64,000 nt of DNA. Source: Streptococcus pseudopneumoniae (lineage in GTDB: Bacteria; Bacillota; Bacilli; Lactobacillales; Streptococcaceae). The translations under genes were made by a program, and so were the position numbers. Positions 1 through 8,074 of this stretch are shown piece after piece; within the stretch, counting starts at the first letter, position 1; each line of letters starts with the position of its first letter. Location: positions 49,922-113,921 of the forward strand of contig NZ_JVFV01000009.1 in NCBI RefSeq assembly GCF_001073085.1, given 5' to 3'. Under the pieces are notes generated by a model that was not told the origin of the DNA, did not search any database, and saw only the letters and a program-made list of their open reading frames with translations.

Positions 1-2
1 AT

Positions 3-1319
3 GATCTTGCCAATGTGGCTGTAGCACCACCTAAGGATGCTGTAGAACTTATGAGTATTCATAAAAGTAAGGGCCTTGAGTTTCCTTATGTCTTTATCCT
101 TAATATTGATCAGCAATTTAACAAGCAAGATTCCATGTCTGAGGTCATCCTAAGTCGAAGAAATGGCCTTGGTCTCAAGTATGTTGCTAGAGTTGCTACA
201 GATGCCAAAGAGGAATACGTTCCATCTACGATTAAGTTATCTATTCCAAGCTTGACTTATACTCAAAATGAAGATGAGCTCCAATTAGCAAGCTATTCTG
301 AGTTAATGCGTTTACTGTATGTAGCCATGACTCGTGCTGAGAAAAAACTCTATCTAGTCGGAAAGGGATCGAGGGAAAAGTTGGAGTCTAAAGAATACCC
401 GACAAATGGGCAAGGTCTCCTAACTCGTCAAACCAGGTTAGATGCTCAAAATTTCCAGGACTGGATTTGGGCCATCTATCAAGCTTTTTCTAAAGAGGAC
501 TTACACTTTATTGTTCGTTTCGAGGGTGAAGAGCAACTGACAGAAGAAGCTATCGGTAAATTGGAAACTAAAAGCCAGCTTCAAGATCAATCCCAAGCAG
601 ACAATCGCCAATCTGATACTATCAAGGAGGCTCTACAAATGCTGAAAGAAGTGGAAGTCTATAATCAAGTCCACCGAGCAGCAATTAATCTTCCAAGTGT
701 TCAAACGCCAAGTCAGATTAAAAAGTTCTATGAACCAGTCATGGATATGGAAGGTGTAGTAGTAGCTGGTCAAAGTCAACTAAAAGAAAGCACTGTTCAA
801 TTCAACCTTCCTGATTTCTCTAAAACTAAGAAAGTTACTGGTGCTGAGATTGGTAGTGCTACCCATGAACTCATGCAGAGAATTAATCTAGCAAAGAACC
901 CCACTTTAGAGACTTTAGAAGAGGCTTTAGAGCAAGTTCAAGTAAGTTCGGATGTCAAATCCAAAATCAATCTAGGAAAAATTTTGTCCTTCTTTGATAC
1001 AGCTCTAGGTCAAGAGATTCTTGCAAATCAAGATAAACTCTATCGAGAACAACCTTTCTCAATGTTAAAAAGAGACGAGAAAAGCCAAGAAAACTTTGTT
1101 GTCCGTGGAATCTTAGATGGGTATCTCCTCTACAATGATAAGATTGCTCTCTTTGACTACAAGACAGACCGTTATGAGCATGCTAGTCAGCTTGTTGAAC
1201 GCTATCGAGGACAATTAGATCTCTATGCAGAGGCTCTATCTCGCTCTTATCAGATAGAAACAGTTGAGAAATATTTGATTCTACTTGGTAAAGACCAAGT
1301 AGAAGTCGTTAAACTCTAA
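3..1319 (+). CDS. rexA: ATP-dependent helicase/nuclease subunit A, 3' part (5' end outside window)
   Basis: C-terminal part of the RexA/AddA subunit of the RexAB (AddAB) recombination and DNA-repair helicase-nuclease. The reading frame is open from base 3, so the gene starts upstream of the window; the in-frame GTG at 15 is not a real start. Visible parts: the UvrD-type helicase motif [13 protein letters not shown] near the left edge, the motif VI sequence YVAMTRAEK (about 318-344), and a C-terminal RecB-family nuclease domain with the DYK triad residues at 1155-1163 followed by a [12 protein letters not shown] motif. The partner rexB would normally lie upstream. The next gene follows after 16 bp, so the two may be cotranscribed. 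Identification is firm; only the length is unknown. Confidence 0.95.
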   Translation, partial: DLANVAVAPPKDAVELMSIHKSKGLEFPYVFILNIDQQFNKQDSMSEVILSRRNGLGLKYVARVATDAKEEYVPSTIKLSIPSLTYTQNEDELQLASYSELMRLLYVAMTRAEKKLYLVGKGSREKLESKEYPTNGQGLLTRQTRLDAQNFQDWIWAIYQAFSKEDLHFIVRFEGEEQLTEEAIGKLETKSQLQDQSQADNRQSDTIKEALQMLKEVEVYNQVHRAAINLPSVQTPSQIKKFYEPVMDMEGVVVAGQSQLKESTVQFNLPDFSKTKKVTGAEIGSATHELMQRINLAKNPTLETLEEALEQVQVSSDVKSKINLGKILSFFDTALGQEILANQDKLYREQPFSMLKRDEKSQENFVVRGILDGYLLYNDKIALFDYKTDRYEHASQLVERYRGQLDLYAEALSRSYQIETVEKYLILLGKDQVEVVKL

Positions 1320-1335
1320 AAAGAAAGGAGACATC

Positions 1336-2514
1336 ATGTCCATTCCTGTTAGAAAAAACTTATATGATGCAGTTTTAGAGACATCTAAAGCCGATACTTG
1401 GGAACAAGCTACCAAAGAATGGAGTGAAGTTTCCTTGATTTTTAATGGAATCGGTCGGAGCAATTGTGTCTGCGGTAATGCTATTAAGTATGCTTATGAA
1501 CTTTTTAACGGAGTTACTGGCAAACGTCTCTTTCCCATTGGGAGTGACTGTGTTCGCCATTTCCAAAGAATTAGCCTAGATCAACAGCTAGAAGAGGAGG
1601 GAAAACTTCTCAGAAAGCTTGAAAATCTAACCAGAAAGGCCCAGAAAAAAGAAGCCATTCGAGTTAATAAAACAGATTTTGATGAGCGACTGATCAACTG
1701 GCTATGGAAAAAGGGAGCTTTTAATTCAAATCGAGGTAATCAATTCTCACCAGAAAAGGATTATCAACTCTTTTTGGAGGTATTTCAAGGTGGAAGTTGG
1801 ACTAAGGCAGAGCCTTTGAAGAAAGCTCGGATGGAAGAAGTCCTTGAGAAATTTATCAAACCCTTTCTACTTGGAAAATCTGACGATCAACTCTATCTAG
1901 TTAAACTAGGAAAAGAAAAAATTGACTATGAGCAAGAACTTCGCATCAAAGCTGAAAAGGAACGAAAGAAGCGAGACAAGATTGCTAAACAATATGCGGA
2001 TAATCTAGTTCTAGCAATGGGACCAGCTGAACGTGCCTATCAAGATTACTTTGGACTGAGCGAAACACTGACTCTAGAAGAACGCCAGTGGGAAAAGATT
2101 CTCTTCGGTAAAAATCGTGCAGAACGTTCTATAAAATCAAAACAGTACCAAAGAGAACTTGAAAAGGATCAACGCATTGCTAGTCAAGACCCTCTTGAAA
2201 GAAAACAAAAGCAAGTATGGTTGCTTAACTCGTATTTTAAGGATATACCCGAAGAAAAAGCTCGCTTTTCTCGACTTTTAACCATGTATCGAAAAACTGG
2301 AGAAATCCCATTTTCAAGAGAATATCTGTCTAATAATCTATTTGATTTTTTCTACAAAATGAAGGCTTTTGAGTTTGAAATAGCACCCGACCAGGTACGT
2401 GATTTTTTAAAGGAGTCTTTAAATGCAGAAAACCTATCGTCCGCTCAAAAATCTTGGATAGAAGGCATTTTAACCAACTGCATCAAACCTTTTTTAGAAA
2501 GAATGATAGTATAG
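1336..2514 (+). CDS. Conserved hypothetical protein with N-terminal CxC motif
   Basis: 392-aa cytoplasmic protein of unknown function, preceded by a strong ribosome binding site (AAAGGAG, 1323-1329) seven bases before the ATG. No signal peptide or membrane segment is visible. Near residues 41-75 there is a compact Cys motif (CVCGN, then TGKRLFPIGSDC and HF) that resembles a small zinc-binding fold seen in many phage and streptococcal proteins of unknown role. The rest is rich in Lys and Glu and probably helical. It sits 16 bp after rexA, which suggests cotranscription, but this gives no function. A nucleic-acid-related role is only a guess. Confidence 0.75.
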   Translation: MSIPVRKNLYDAVLETSKADTWEQATKEWSEVSLIFNGIGRSNCVCGNAIKYAYELFNGVTGKRLFPIGSDCVRHFQRISLDQQLEEEGKLLRKLENLTRKAQKKEAIRVNKTDFDERLINWLWKKGAFNSNRGNQFSPEKDYQLFLEVFQGGSWTKAEPLKKARMEEVLEKFIKPFLLGKSDDQLYLVKLGKEKIDYEQELRIKAEKERKKRDKIAKQYADNLVLAMGPAERAYQDYFGLSETLTLEERQWEKILFGKNRAERSIKSKQYQRELEKDQRIASQDPLERKQKQVWLLNSYFKDIPEEKARFSRLLTMYRKTGEIPFSREYLSNNLFDFFYKMKAFEFEIAPDQVRDFLKESLNAENLSSAQKSWIEGILTNCIKPFLERMIV

Positions 2515-2641
2515 CAGTAGTTTTCGTCCTGCATGGAGAGACTCATTATTGTTAAAATTATGTCTTAAAGCAATTTTACATAATTTATTTTATGTATTAA
2601 CTCAAATATTTGTATCAACATTAAAAAAATAGAAAGAAACT

Positions 2642-3139
2642 ATGTCAAAAGAAATCGATATCGAATATTATCACCAACTAGCCTTGCAAAAACAAAAAGA
2701 GCATCGGAAGTTTTTAGGAAATCTGAAAAAGAAAGCACCTAAAAATTTGGATAAAATTGCCCTTGAAATTCATCAAGAAGTTTTTACTGAAATTGATTGT
2801 ACAGCCTGCGCTAACTGTTGCAAGAGTCTTGGTCCAGACTTCAAAGAAGCAGATATCACACGTATCGCAAAATACTTTAAAATGAAATTGCCAGCCTTTG
2901 AAGCTGAGTTTTTGCAAGTAGATGAAGATGGAGATAAGGTCTTCAAATCGATGCCCTGTCCATTTCTAGGAGGCGATAATCTGTGTTCCATCTACGACGT
3001 CCGTCCCAAAGCCTGTCGGGAATTTCCACATACCGACCGAAAAAAGATTTATCAAATCAATAATCTGACTATCAAAAATACTTTAACCTGTCCCGCAGCC
3101 TATCTCTTCGTTGAAAAATTAAGAGATAAAACCGAATGA
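2642..3139 (+). CDS. YkgJ-family cysteine cluster protein
   Basis: 165-aa protein of the YkgJ/UPF0153 family, a putative zinc- or iron-chelating domain. The signature is fully present: C53, C56, C59 and C60 (CTACANCC), then C106, C115 and C125 (CPFLGGDNLCSIYDVRPKAC followed by REFPH). The biochemical role of the family is not established. The Shine-Dalgarno sequence before the ATG is weak (AGAAAG), but the start fits the family, with a Lys-rich helical N-terminus of about 50 residues. It is separated from the upstream gene by a 127-bp AT-rich gap, so it may have its own promoter. The family call is confident; the function is unknown. Confidence 0.85.
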   Translation: MSKEIDIEYYHQLALQKQKEHRKFLGNLKKKAPKNLDKIALEIHQEVFTEIDCTACANCCKSLGPDFKEADITRIAKYFKMKLPAFEAEFLQVDEDGDKVFKSMPCPFLGGDNLCSIYDVRPKACREFPHTDRKKIYQINNLTIKNTLTCPAAYLFVEKLRDKTE

Positions 3140-3161
3140 AGGAGTCTTTATTAGGTAATTG

Positions 3162-3192
3162 TTTGCTAACTAAGGCGTTTATATAGTATAAT
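3162..3192 (+). promoter_or_regulatory. Likely promoter of the LPXTG surface protein gene
   Basis: A consensus -10 TATAAT (3187-3192) is preceded by TTGCTA (3163-3168) with an 18-bp spacer, giving a plausible sigma-A promoter. It lies about 70 bp upstream of the surface protein start. Confidence 0.55.
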
Positions 3193-3264
3193 TTATGTGA
3201 AAGTAATATCAATGAATAGGATTTTGTTTATGCATGATCCCTTTCATATAAGGAGAAAAAGTGT

Positions 3265-5208
3265 ATGAAAAAACTCACTAAATTTGGCATCATTACAATG
3301 TCTGTCTTTGCTCTAAATTTGGTTTCTCAGTCAGTAGTTCAAGCTGAAGAAACTAATAGCGAACCAGCAAATGTTTCAGTGACACTAGGTATTACTAATT
3401 CAACTGATGCTGAGAACACTTCTTCAGTAGACAATATGGTTGCACCAGCCCCTACTAGTGACACCTCACTAAAATCAGACGAAGAGGATGCCAATGCTTC
3501 CTCACATAAAACTGAAGAAATCTCAACTAATAGCGAAGGTACAACTGTCGGGAAAGAAGGTTCAACTTGCCCTCCTGGGACTTCAACAGGCTCTGTCCCA
3601 GGCGCTAGTTGCGAACCAGATGGTAGCAATATCATTGATGAAGGTGGTTATGTCAATATTGAAGGACTTCCAGCACATTTTAGTGAAGATGGTAAAAGTG
3701 TAGTCTATAATTACACTGTAGCCTTCAAAGGAATGCACTCAAGTGATGAAGGTCAAACTGTTCGCGATATTCGTATCCGTATTCCTGAGATTTCAGGTGC
3801 AAAAGCTGATTTCACTTTGATTGGAACTCGTGATGCTAATGGAAATCCTGTAGATGTTAATGTTCCAATGAAAGAGCGTTCGTATAATGAATATCGTGAG
3901 TCTACTGATGAAGGGGAGATTGTTCCAACTTCAGAAGAACTAGCAGCTGGTAAGAAACCTTCCGTTGTTAATATGAAGGAATATGAAGATTCTGCCTTTG
4001 ATCCAGACTATTATGGCTATTATGAAGCTTATAATGATAGAGTTAGTACATATGCTGTTAGTTCAAAAACATTGAGATCAACAGCTCTTCGAGTATCTGT
4101 GACCGTACCCTTGGAGGAAGCTAAGAAGATCAAGTACTTACCAATCGACGTGAGATTTGCTTGGAAATGTTCTCAAGAAGGTGGGATTGGTTCATATGAA
4201 GAAGGTTGCCAAAGTCTTGAAGAATATCATCAAATTCAACCATATTATCAAGACAGCAATGGGAAATTGACTTATGGTGCTCTAGCTAATCCAAGTTTAG
4301 TAGATGATAATTATGTTCAGAATGACCATCTAATTAGGTCAGTTTCAAACCAAAATACTCATATCACACCAAATAACGGTGATTGGAGAACTATTCCTCA
4401 TGATGTTAATATTAATCCTGAGACCTTCTTTAATTATGTGAAAATTTTTACTTTGAAAGCCAATCCTGCTGTTAAATACTATGCTTCAGAATTTGAAGAT
4501 ATGGCTGACCAGGATGTTTCTACGCTTCACTATGGAGATGTAGTGGTGGATTATGTGATCAAAGGAACAAATCAATCTATCAAGGAAACTTATAAAGACA
4601 CACCATTAACTTCTATTTATGGATCTGATGGAAAACTTGTGACCTATAATACTGGTGAGAACACGGATGAACGTCCATCTTCTATCACTGTAGATGGTCA
4701 AAAATACAATCTTGTTGGTGTTTCTTCAACATCTGCACCAGAAACAGGTGAGCTAAAAGAAGGAACAACTCATGTTATTTATGAGTATGAGAAGGAGCCA
4801 GATCCAAAACCAACTCCAGATCCAAAACCAACTCCAGATCCAAAACCAACCCCAGATCCAGAACCAACTCCAGATCCGAAACCAACTCCGGATTCAGAAC
4901 CAACTCCAGATCCGAAACTAACTCCAGATCCAGAACCAACTCCGGATCCAAAACCAACTCCGGATCCAAAACCAACTCCGGATCCAAAACCAACTCCGGA
5001 TCCAAAACTAACTCCAAATCCAGAGCCAGCTCCAAATCCTGTTCAACCAGAAAATGTTCAATCTACTGAGCAAAAATCAGCTCCAGAAAAACCTCAGTTA
5101 CCAAATACAGGAACTTCTGATTCGCCATTAGCTATGAATCTTCTTGCTATTTTAGCTGGAATCTTTGGTATTTCACTTTTCAAAAAAAGTAAAAAATCAG
5201 AGAACTAA
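3265..5208 (+). CDS. LPXTG-anchored cell surface protein with MucBP-like domain and DPKPTP repeats
   Basis: 647-aa sortase substrate. Order of parts: signal peptide (residues 1-27, ending VVQAEE), a Ser/Thr/Glu-rich linker to about residue 110, a large folded region (about 120-430) with no family I recognise, a MucBP-like domain (about 430-510: GDVVVDYVIKGTNQSI to THVIYEYEK), a Pro-rich spacer of repeated DPKPTP/DPEPTP units (about 512-592), then LPNTG, a hydrophobic segment and a KKSKKSEN tail. It has four cysteines in two close pairs (C102/C116 and C302/C315), unusual for a streptococcal wall protein. SD AAGGAG precedes the ATG. A role as an adhesin is inferred from architecture only. Confidence 0.88.
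   Translation: MKKLTKFGIITMSVFALNLVSQSVVQAEETNSEPANVSVTLGITNSTDAENTSSVDNMVAPAPTSDTSLKSDEEDANASSHKTEEISTNSEGTTVGKEGSTCPPGTSTGSVPGASCEPDGSNIIDEGGYVNIEGLPAHFSEDGKSVVYNYTVAFKGMHSSDEGQTVRDIRIRIPEISGAKADFTLIGTRDANGNPVDVNVPMKERSYNEYRESTDEGEIVPTSEELAAGKKPSVVNMKEYEDSAFDPDYYGYYEAYNDRVSTYAVSSKTLRSTALRVSVTVPLEEAKKIKYLPIDVRFAWKCSQEGGIGSYEEGCQSLEEYHQIQPYYQDSNGKLTYGALANPSLVDDNYVQNDHLIRSVSNQNTHITPNNGDWRTIPHDVNINPETFFNYVKIFTLKANPAVKYYASEFEDMADQDVSTLHYGDVVVDYVIKGTNQSIKETYKDTPLTSIYGSDGKLVTYNTGENTDERPSSITVDGQKYNLVGVSSTSAPETGELKEGTTHVIYEYEKEPDPKPTPDPKPTPDPKPTPDPEPTPDPKPTPDSEPTPDPKLTPDPEPTPDPKPTPDPKPTPDPKPTPDPKLTPNPEPAPNPVQPENVQSTEQKSAPEKPQLPNTGTSDSPLAMNLLAILAGIFGISLFKKSKKSEN
4798..5034 (+). repeat. In-frame tandem repeat coding for DP(K/E)PTP wall-spanning units
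   Basis: About thirteen 18-bp units of the type GATCCAAAACCAACTCC, with K/E, L/P and S variants. They encode the Pro-rich segment just before the sortase signal. Such arrays vary in copy number between strains by slippage. Confidence 0.85.
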
Positions 5209-5224
5209 GTAAATAGTTTTAAAA

Positions 5225-5252
5225 AAAGTCATCCAAATTGGATGGCTTTTTA
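5225..5252 (+). terminator. Rho-independent terminator after the LPXTG gene
   Basis: The 8-bp stem AGTCATCC/GGATGGCT is flanked by A-rich sequence and followed by TTTTTA, 17 bp past the stop codon. Confidence 0.75.
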
Positions 5253-5481
5253 TGTAGTCCCTAATATTTCTATAGTTAGAGTCTGTACCAAACAGATTTT
5301 ATTTTTTTGAAATTTGTATATTTATTTTTTTCTGAAAATTCAAACCATATTTCTTATTAATTGATAAGTCTTTTCTTTAAGCTTAAAGTTTTTTAAACCT
5401 TATCTTAAAGAAAACTGATATAAGGTATTTTTAAGCGATGTTCTGTATAGTTATACCATCACCAAAGAAAGAGGTATCGAT

Positions 5482-6525
5482 ATGAACTACATAGTCATTC
5501 CAGCTTATCAACCAGATAATAAACTTATCAAACTCATCGAAAAAATTCATGAAAAGAGTGATTTTCATATTTTAGTCATAGACGACGGCAGTTCATCAAA
5601 GTGCCAAAAAATCTTTGATAAAGCAAAACAATTTGCTACTGTCATTCGTCACCAAGTGAACCAAGGTAAAGGGCAGGCTCTAAAAACAGCCTTTACTTAT
5701 ATCCAAGAACAAAACATTTATGGTACGGTTGTCACAGCAGATGCGGATGGACAGCACAAGGTATGGGATATTTTCCGCACGGCTAATAAAGCTTCCGAAA
5801 ATCCAAACAAGCTAATCTTGGGTGTACGTGCCTTTTTTGGAAAAGTTCCTCTTCGTAGCCGTTTTGGTAACAGCTTAACCAAAGCTCTCTTTAAGCTTCA
5901 AACAGGAGTAGGAGTGACAGATACGCAGACAGGTCTTCGTGCTTTTACTACAAACTTGATACCGTTTATGCTTAAGATTGAAGGCCAACGTTATGAATAT
6001 GAAATGAATATGTTGCTCGAAGCAACGAAAGAATACGAGATTTTAGAAGTTCCTATTGAAACTGTCTATATTAATGACAATGAGGCTTCACACTTCCGCC
6101 CAATCCAAGACGGGCTCATGATCTATAAAAATATCTTTAAATTTGCCTTATCATCTCTCAGTAGCTTTGTTGTAGACTATGTCGTTTACGCCCTAGCAAT
6201 TTTGATTTTGCCGACAGTTCCGACGAGTCTACGAATCTTTCTAGCGAACGGAGTAGCTCGTGTAACTAGCTCTATTTTTAACTATTCTACAAATAAAAAA
6301 CTAGTATTTAAAAATGATGATAGCCTTGTAAAAACAGGGATGGGATACTTTGGTCTAGCAGTCGGACTCTTTGTCTTAGACACGCTACTGATTCGTCTCT
6401 TCTTTACAGTCTTTGGAATCAACCTTCTGATTGCCAAAGTTATCGTCGGCATCCTTCTCTTCGCTGTCTCTTGGACAGTGCAGAAGAAATTCATCTTTAA
6501 GGAAAGGACATCAACTGTATTATGA
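5482..6525 (+). CDS. Glycosyltransferase family 2 fused to a GtrA-like membrane domain
   Basis: 347-aa protein. The N-terminal half is a GT-A glycosyltransferase of the polyprenyl-phosphate sugar transferase type, with IDDGSSS near residue 35, DADGQHK near residue 90 and TGLRAF near residue 155. From about residue 220 there are four hydrophobic segments with the GtrA-like motif ARVTSSIFNYSTNKKLVF. Such fusions are thought to attach a sugar to a lipid carrier and help move it across the membrane for decoration of surface polymers. RBS AAAGAGG precedes the ATG. It overlaps the next gene by 4 bp (ATGA), so the operon is translationally coupled. The sugar and acceptor cannot be told from sequence. 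Confidence 0.85.
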   Translation: MNYIVIPAYQPDNKLIKLIEKIHEKSDFHILVIDDGSSSKCQKIFDKAKQFATVIRHQVNQGKGQALKTAFTYIQEQNIYGTVVTADADGQHKVWDIFRTANKASENPNKLILGVRAFFGKVPLRSRFGNSLTKALFKLQTGVGVTDTQTGLRAFTTNLIPFMLKIEGQRYEYEMNMLLEATKEYEILEVPIETVYINDNEASHFRPIQDGLMIYKNIFKFALSSLSSFVVDYVVYALAILILPTVPTSLRIFLANGVARVTSSIFNYSTNKKLVFKNDDSLVKTGMGYFGLAVGLFVLDTLLIRLFFTVFGINLLIAKVIVGILLFAVSWTVQKKFIFKERTSTVL

Positions 6526-7433
6526 AATTTTTAAAGAAACGCTATGCTTACGCCTCAGTTCTTGGCCTACTCTTGACAGGATCCTTTAGTTACTCAATGC
6601 TAAAGACCTTTGTCCTCGCTGAAACTATCTCGACAGTTGCCACAACTAGCACAAGTTCCAATGCTGCAGCAGCAAGTCAAGCTGCTAAGACAGCTACTGT
6701 CACTGACTCTAGTTATAAAGATGACAATATTTCAGTCAATTTGTCTGAAACGACGGTCAATAATACACAAGTCTACGTTGCTGATATTACTCTGAGCTCA
6801 TCAGATTATCTGAAAACTGCCTTTGCTCAAAATGCTTATGGAACTAACGTAACTGCAAAAACCTCTGTAACTGCAGCTGATAACAATGCCATTTTAGCAG
6901 TAAACGGGGACTACTATGGTGCTAACTCTACAGGTTATGTTATCCGTAATGGCGTTGTGTATCGTGATACTGTTCGTGAAGATTCTAGTAATGGCGACTT
7001 AGCTATTTATAAAGACGGCTCTTTTAAGATTATTTACGAAGATCAGATATCAGCTGAGCAACTAGTAAATGACGGTGTCGTCAATCTCTTGGCTTTTGGA
7101 CCAGCCTTGGTCGAAAATGGTGAAATTGCAGTTGATACCAATACAGAAGTAGGACAAGCAATGGCTTCAAATCCTCGTACAGCTATTGGTATTATCGATG
7201 AAAACCACTATATCATCGTTGTTTCAGATGGACGTACATCAGAAAGTGAAGGACTCTCTCTTTATCAGCTAGCTGAGGTCATGAAATCTTACGGTGCAAA
7301 GACTGCCTACAATCTTGATGGCGGTGGATCATCTACACTTTATTTCAACGGTCAGGTTATCAATAAACCAACGACTGGTGGAAACAAAATTTCAGAAAGG
7401 GCGGTGAGTGACATTGTCTACATCGGTTACTAA
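6522..7433 (+). CDS. Exported phosphodiester glycosidase family protein
   Basis: 303-aa protein with one N-terminal membrane segment or signal (YAYASVLGLLLTGSFSYSML), an Ala/Ser/Thr-rich linker, then a phosphodiester glycosidase domain (NAGPA/DUF2233 family). Its hallmarks are AVNGDYYGANSTGYVIRNG in the middle and YNLDGGGSSTLYFNG at the C-terminus. Family members cleave a sugar from a phosphodiester or act on exopolysaccharide. The domain faces outside, next to a GT2-GtrA enzyme that probably builds a lipid-linked sugar, so the pair may add and trim sugars on a surface polymer. It overlaps both neighbours. The substrate is unknown. Confidence 0.85.
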   Translation: MKFLKKRYAYASVLGLLLTGSFSYSMLKTFVLAETISTVATTSTSSNAAAASQAAKTATVTDSSYKDDNISVNLSETTVNNTQVYVADITLSSSDYLKTAFAQNAYGTNVTAKTSVTAADNNAILAVNGDYYGANSTGYVIRNGVVYRDTVREDSSNGDLAIYKDGSFKIIYEDQISAEQLVNDGVVNLLAFGPALVENGEIAVDTNTEVGQAMASNPRTAIGIIDENHYIIVVSDGRTSESEGLSLYQLAEVMKSYGAKTAYNLDGGGSSTLYFNGQVINKPTTGGNKISERAVSDIVYIGY

Positions 7434-7860
7434 TCTTGGCAAAAAACGGTTTAAAAAAACAGTCATTTCTTATACACTAATCACTATTTTCTTCTTTGCA
7501 TTTTCTAGAATTTATGAAGCTTTTAGTTTTGGAGAAACTTCTGTTCATATGCACTATTTATTTGCAGCACCTCTTGCAGGGGGGATTCTACTGGCAATCT
7601 TTCTCAAGGTTCTCCCTCATTTCTCTCGTATTAGTCTAAATCTATGGAATTCGGCAGTAGCGATTATTACAGCGGGTACACTTTTCCGAGGAATTGTCAA
7701 TCTCTCAGGGCGTTCTACAACTCTGGATGCACCCTACTGGTATGTTGGGATTGGTTTTGCAATACTAGCGATCGTCACTATTTTCATCAATCCAAACCTT
7801 TGGAAGAATTCTACTAAAGCAACCAAAACAAATCGCAAAGAAGTCTATGGTCAGGCATAA
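7408..7860 (+). CDS. Small multipass membrane protein, third gene of the surface-glycan operon
   Basis: 150-aa protein with four hydrophobic stretches (about residues 16-33, 42-65, 78-98 and 108-130) and a basic C-terminus. I do not recognise a family. It starts with GTG at 7408, inside the upstream gene (26-bp overlap), with AGAAAGG at 7394-7400 as ribosome binding site. The overlap means its translation is tied to that of the phosphodiester glycosidase gene, so a shared role at the membrane is likely but unproven. A good terminator follows directly, closing the operon. Confidence 0.75.
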   Translation: MTLSTSVTNLGKKRFKKTVISYTLITIFFFAFSRIYEAFSFGETSVHMHYLFAAPLAGGILLAIFLKVLPHFSRISLNLWNSAVAIITAGTLFRGIVNLSGRSTTLDAPYWYVGIGFAILAIVTIFINPNLWKNSTKATKTNRKEVYGQA

Positions 7861-7867
7861 TGTTATA

Positions 7868-7906
7868 AAAAAGTAGTCGTTCAGCTGATGTTCGACTACT
7901 TTTTAT
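7868..7906 (+). terminator. Rho-independent terminator of the glycan operon
   Basis: The 12-bp perfect stem AAAAAGTAGTCG/CGACTACTTTTT (7868-7879 and 7893-7904) starts 8 bp past the stop codon and ends in a T run. Confidence 0.9.
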
Positions 7907-7990
7907 TGACTTTTATTTCTAAAATATTTTAAAAATATTACAAGTTCTTTTCTTCTGAAAGATACTACTTTTATATTTAACAGAATATTG

Positions 7991-8050
7991 TATAATATAG
8001 TGGATAATTACTGTTTTTTACACAATATATAGAAACATCAAATCCACTAT
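7991..8050 (+). promoter_or_regulatory. lytB promoter and leader inverted repeat
   Basis: A consensus -10 TATAAT lies at 7991-7996. Just downstream a 9-bp inverted repeat, ATAGTGGAT (7997-8005) and ATCCACTAT (8042-8050), brackets the presumed 5' leader. It could fold as a hairpin in the mRNA or be a protein site. No clear -35 is visible. Confidence 0.5.
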
Positions 8051-8074
8051 TTAGGTATTTGTAAGGAGAAAAGA

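Noticed and set aside
4798..5034. Tandem array considered as a CRISPR
   Set aside because: 18-bp units without unique spacers, in frame within a surface protein gene; no cas genes in the window.
4775..5035. Minus-strand ORF rich in Leu/Asp repeats opposite the LPXTG gene
   Set aside because: It is the complement of the DPKPTP coding repeat; no RBS and no non-repeat sequence.
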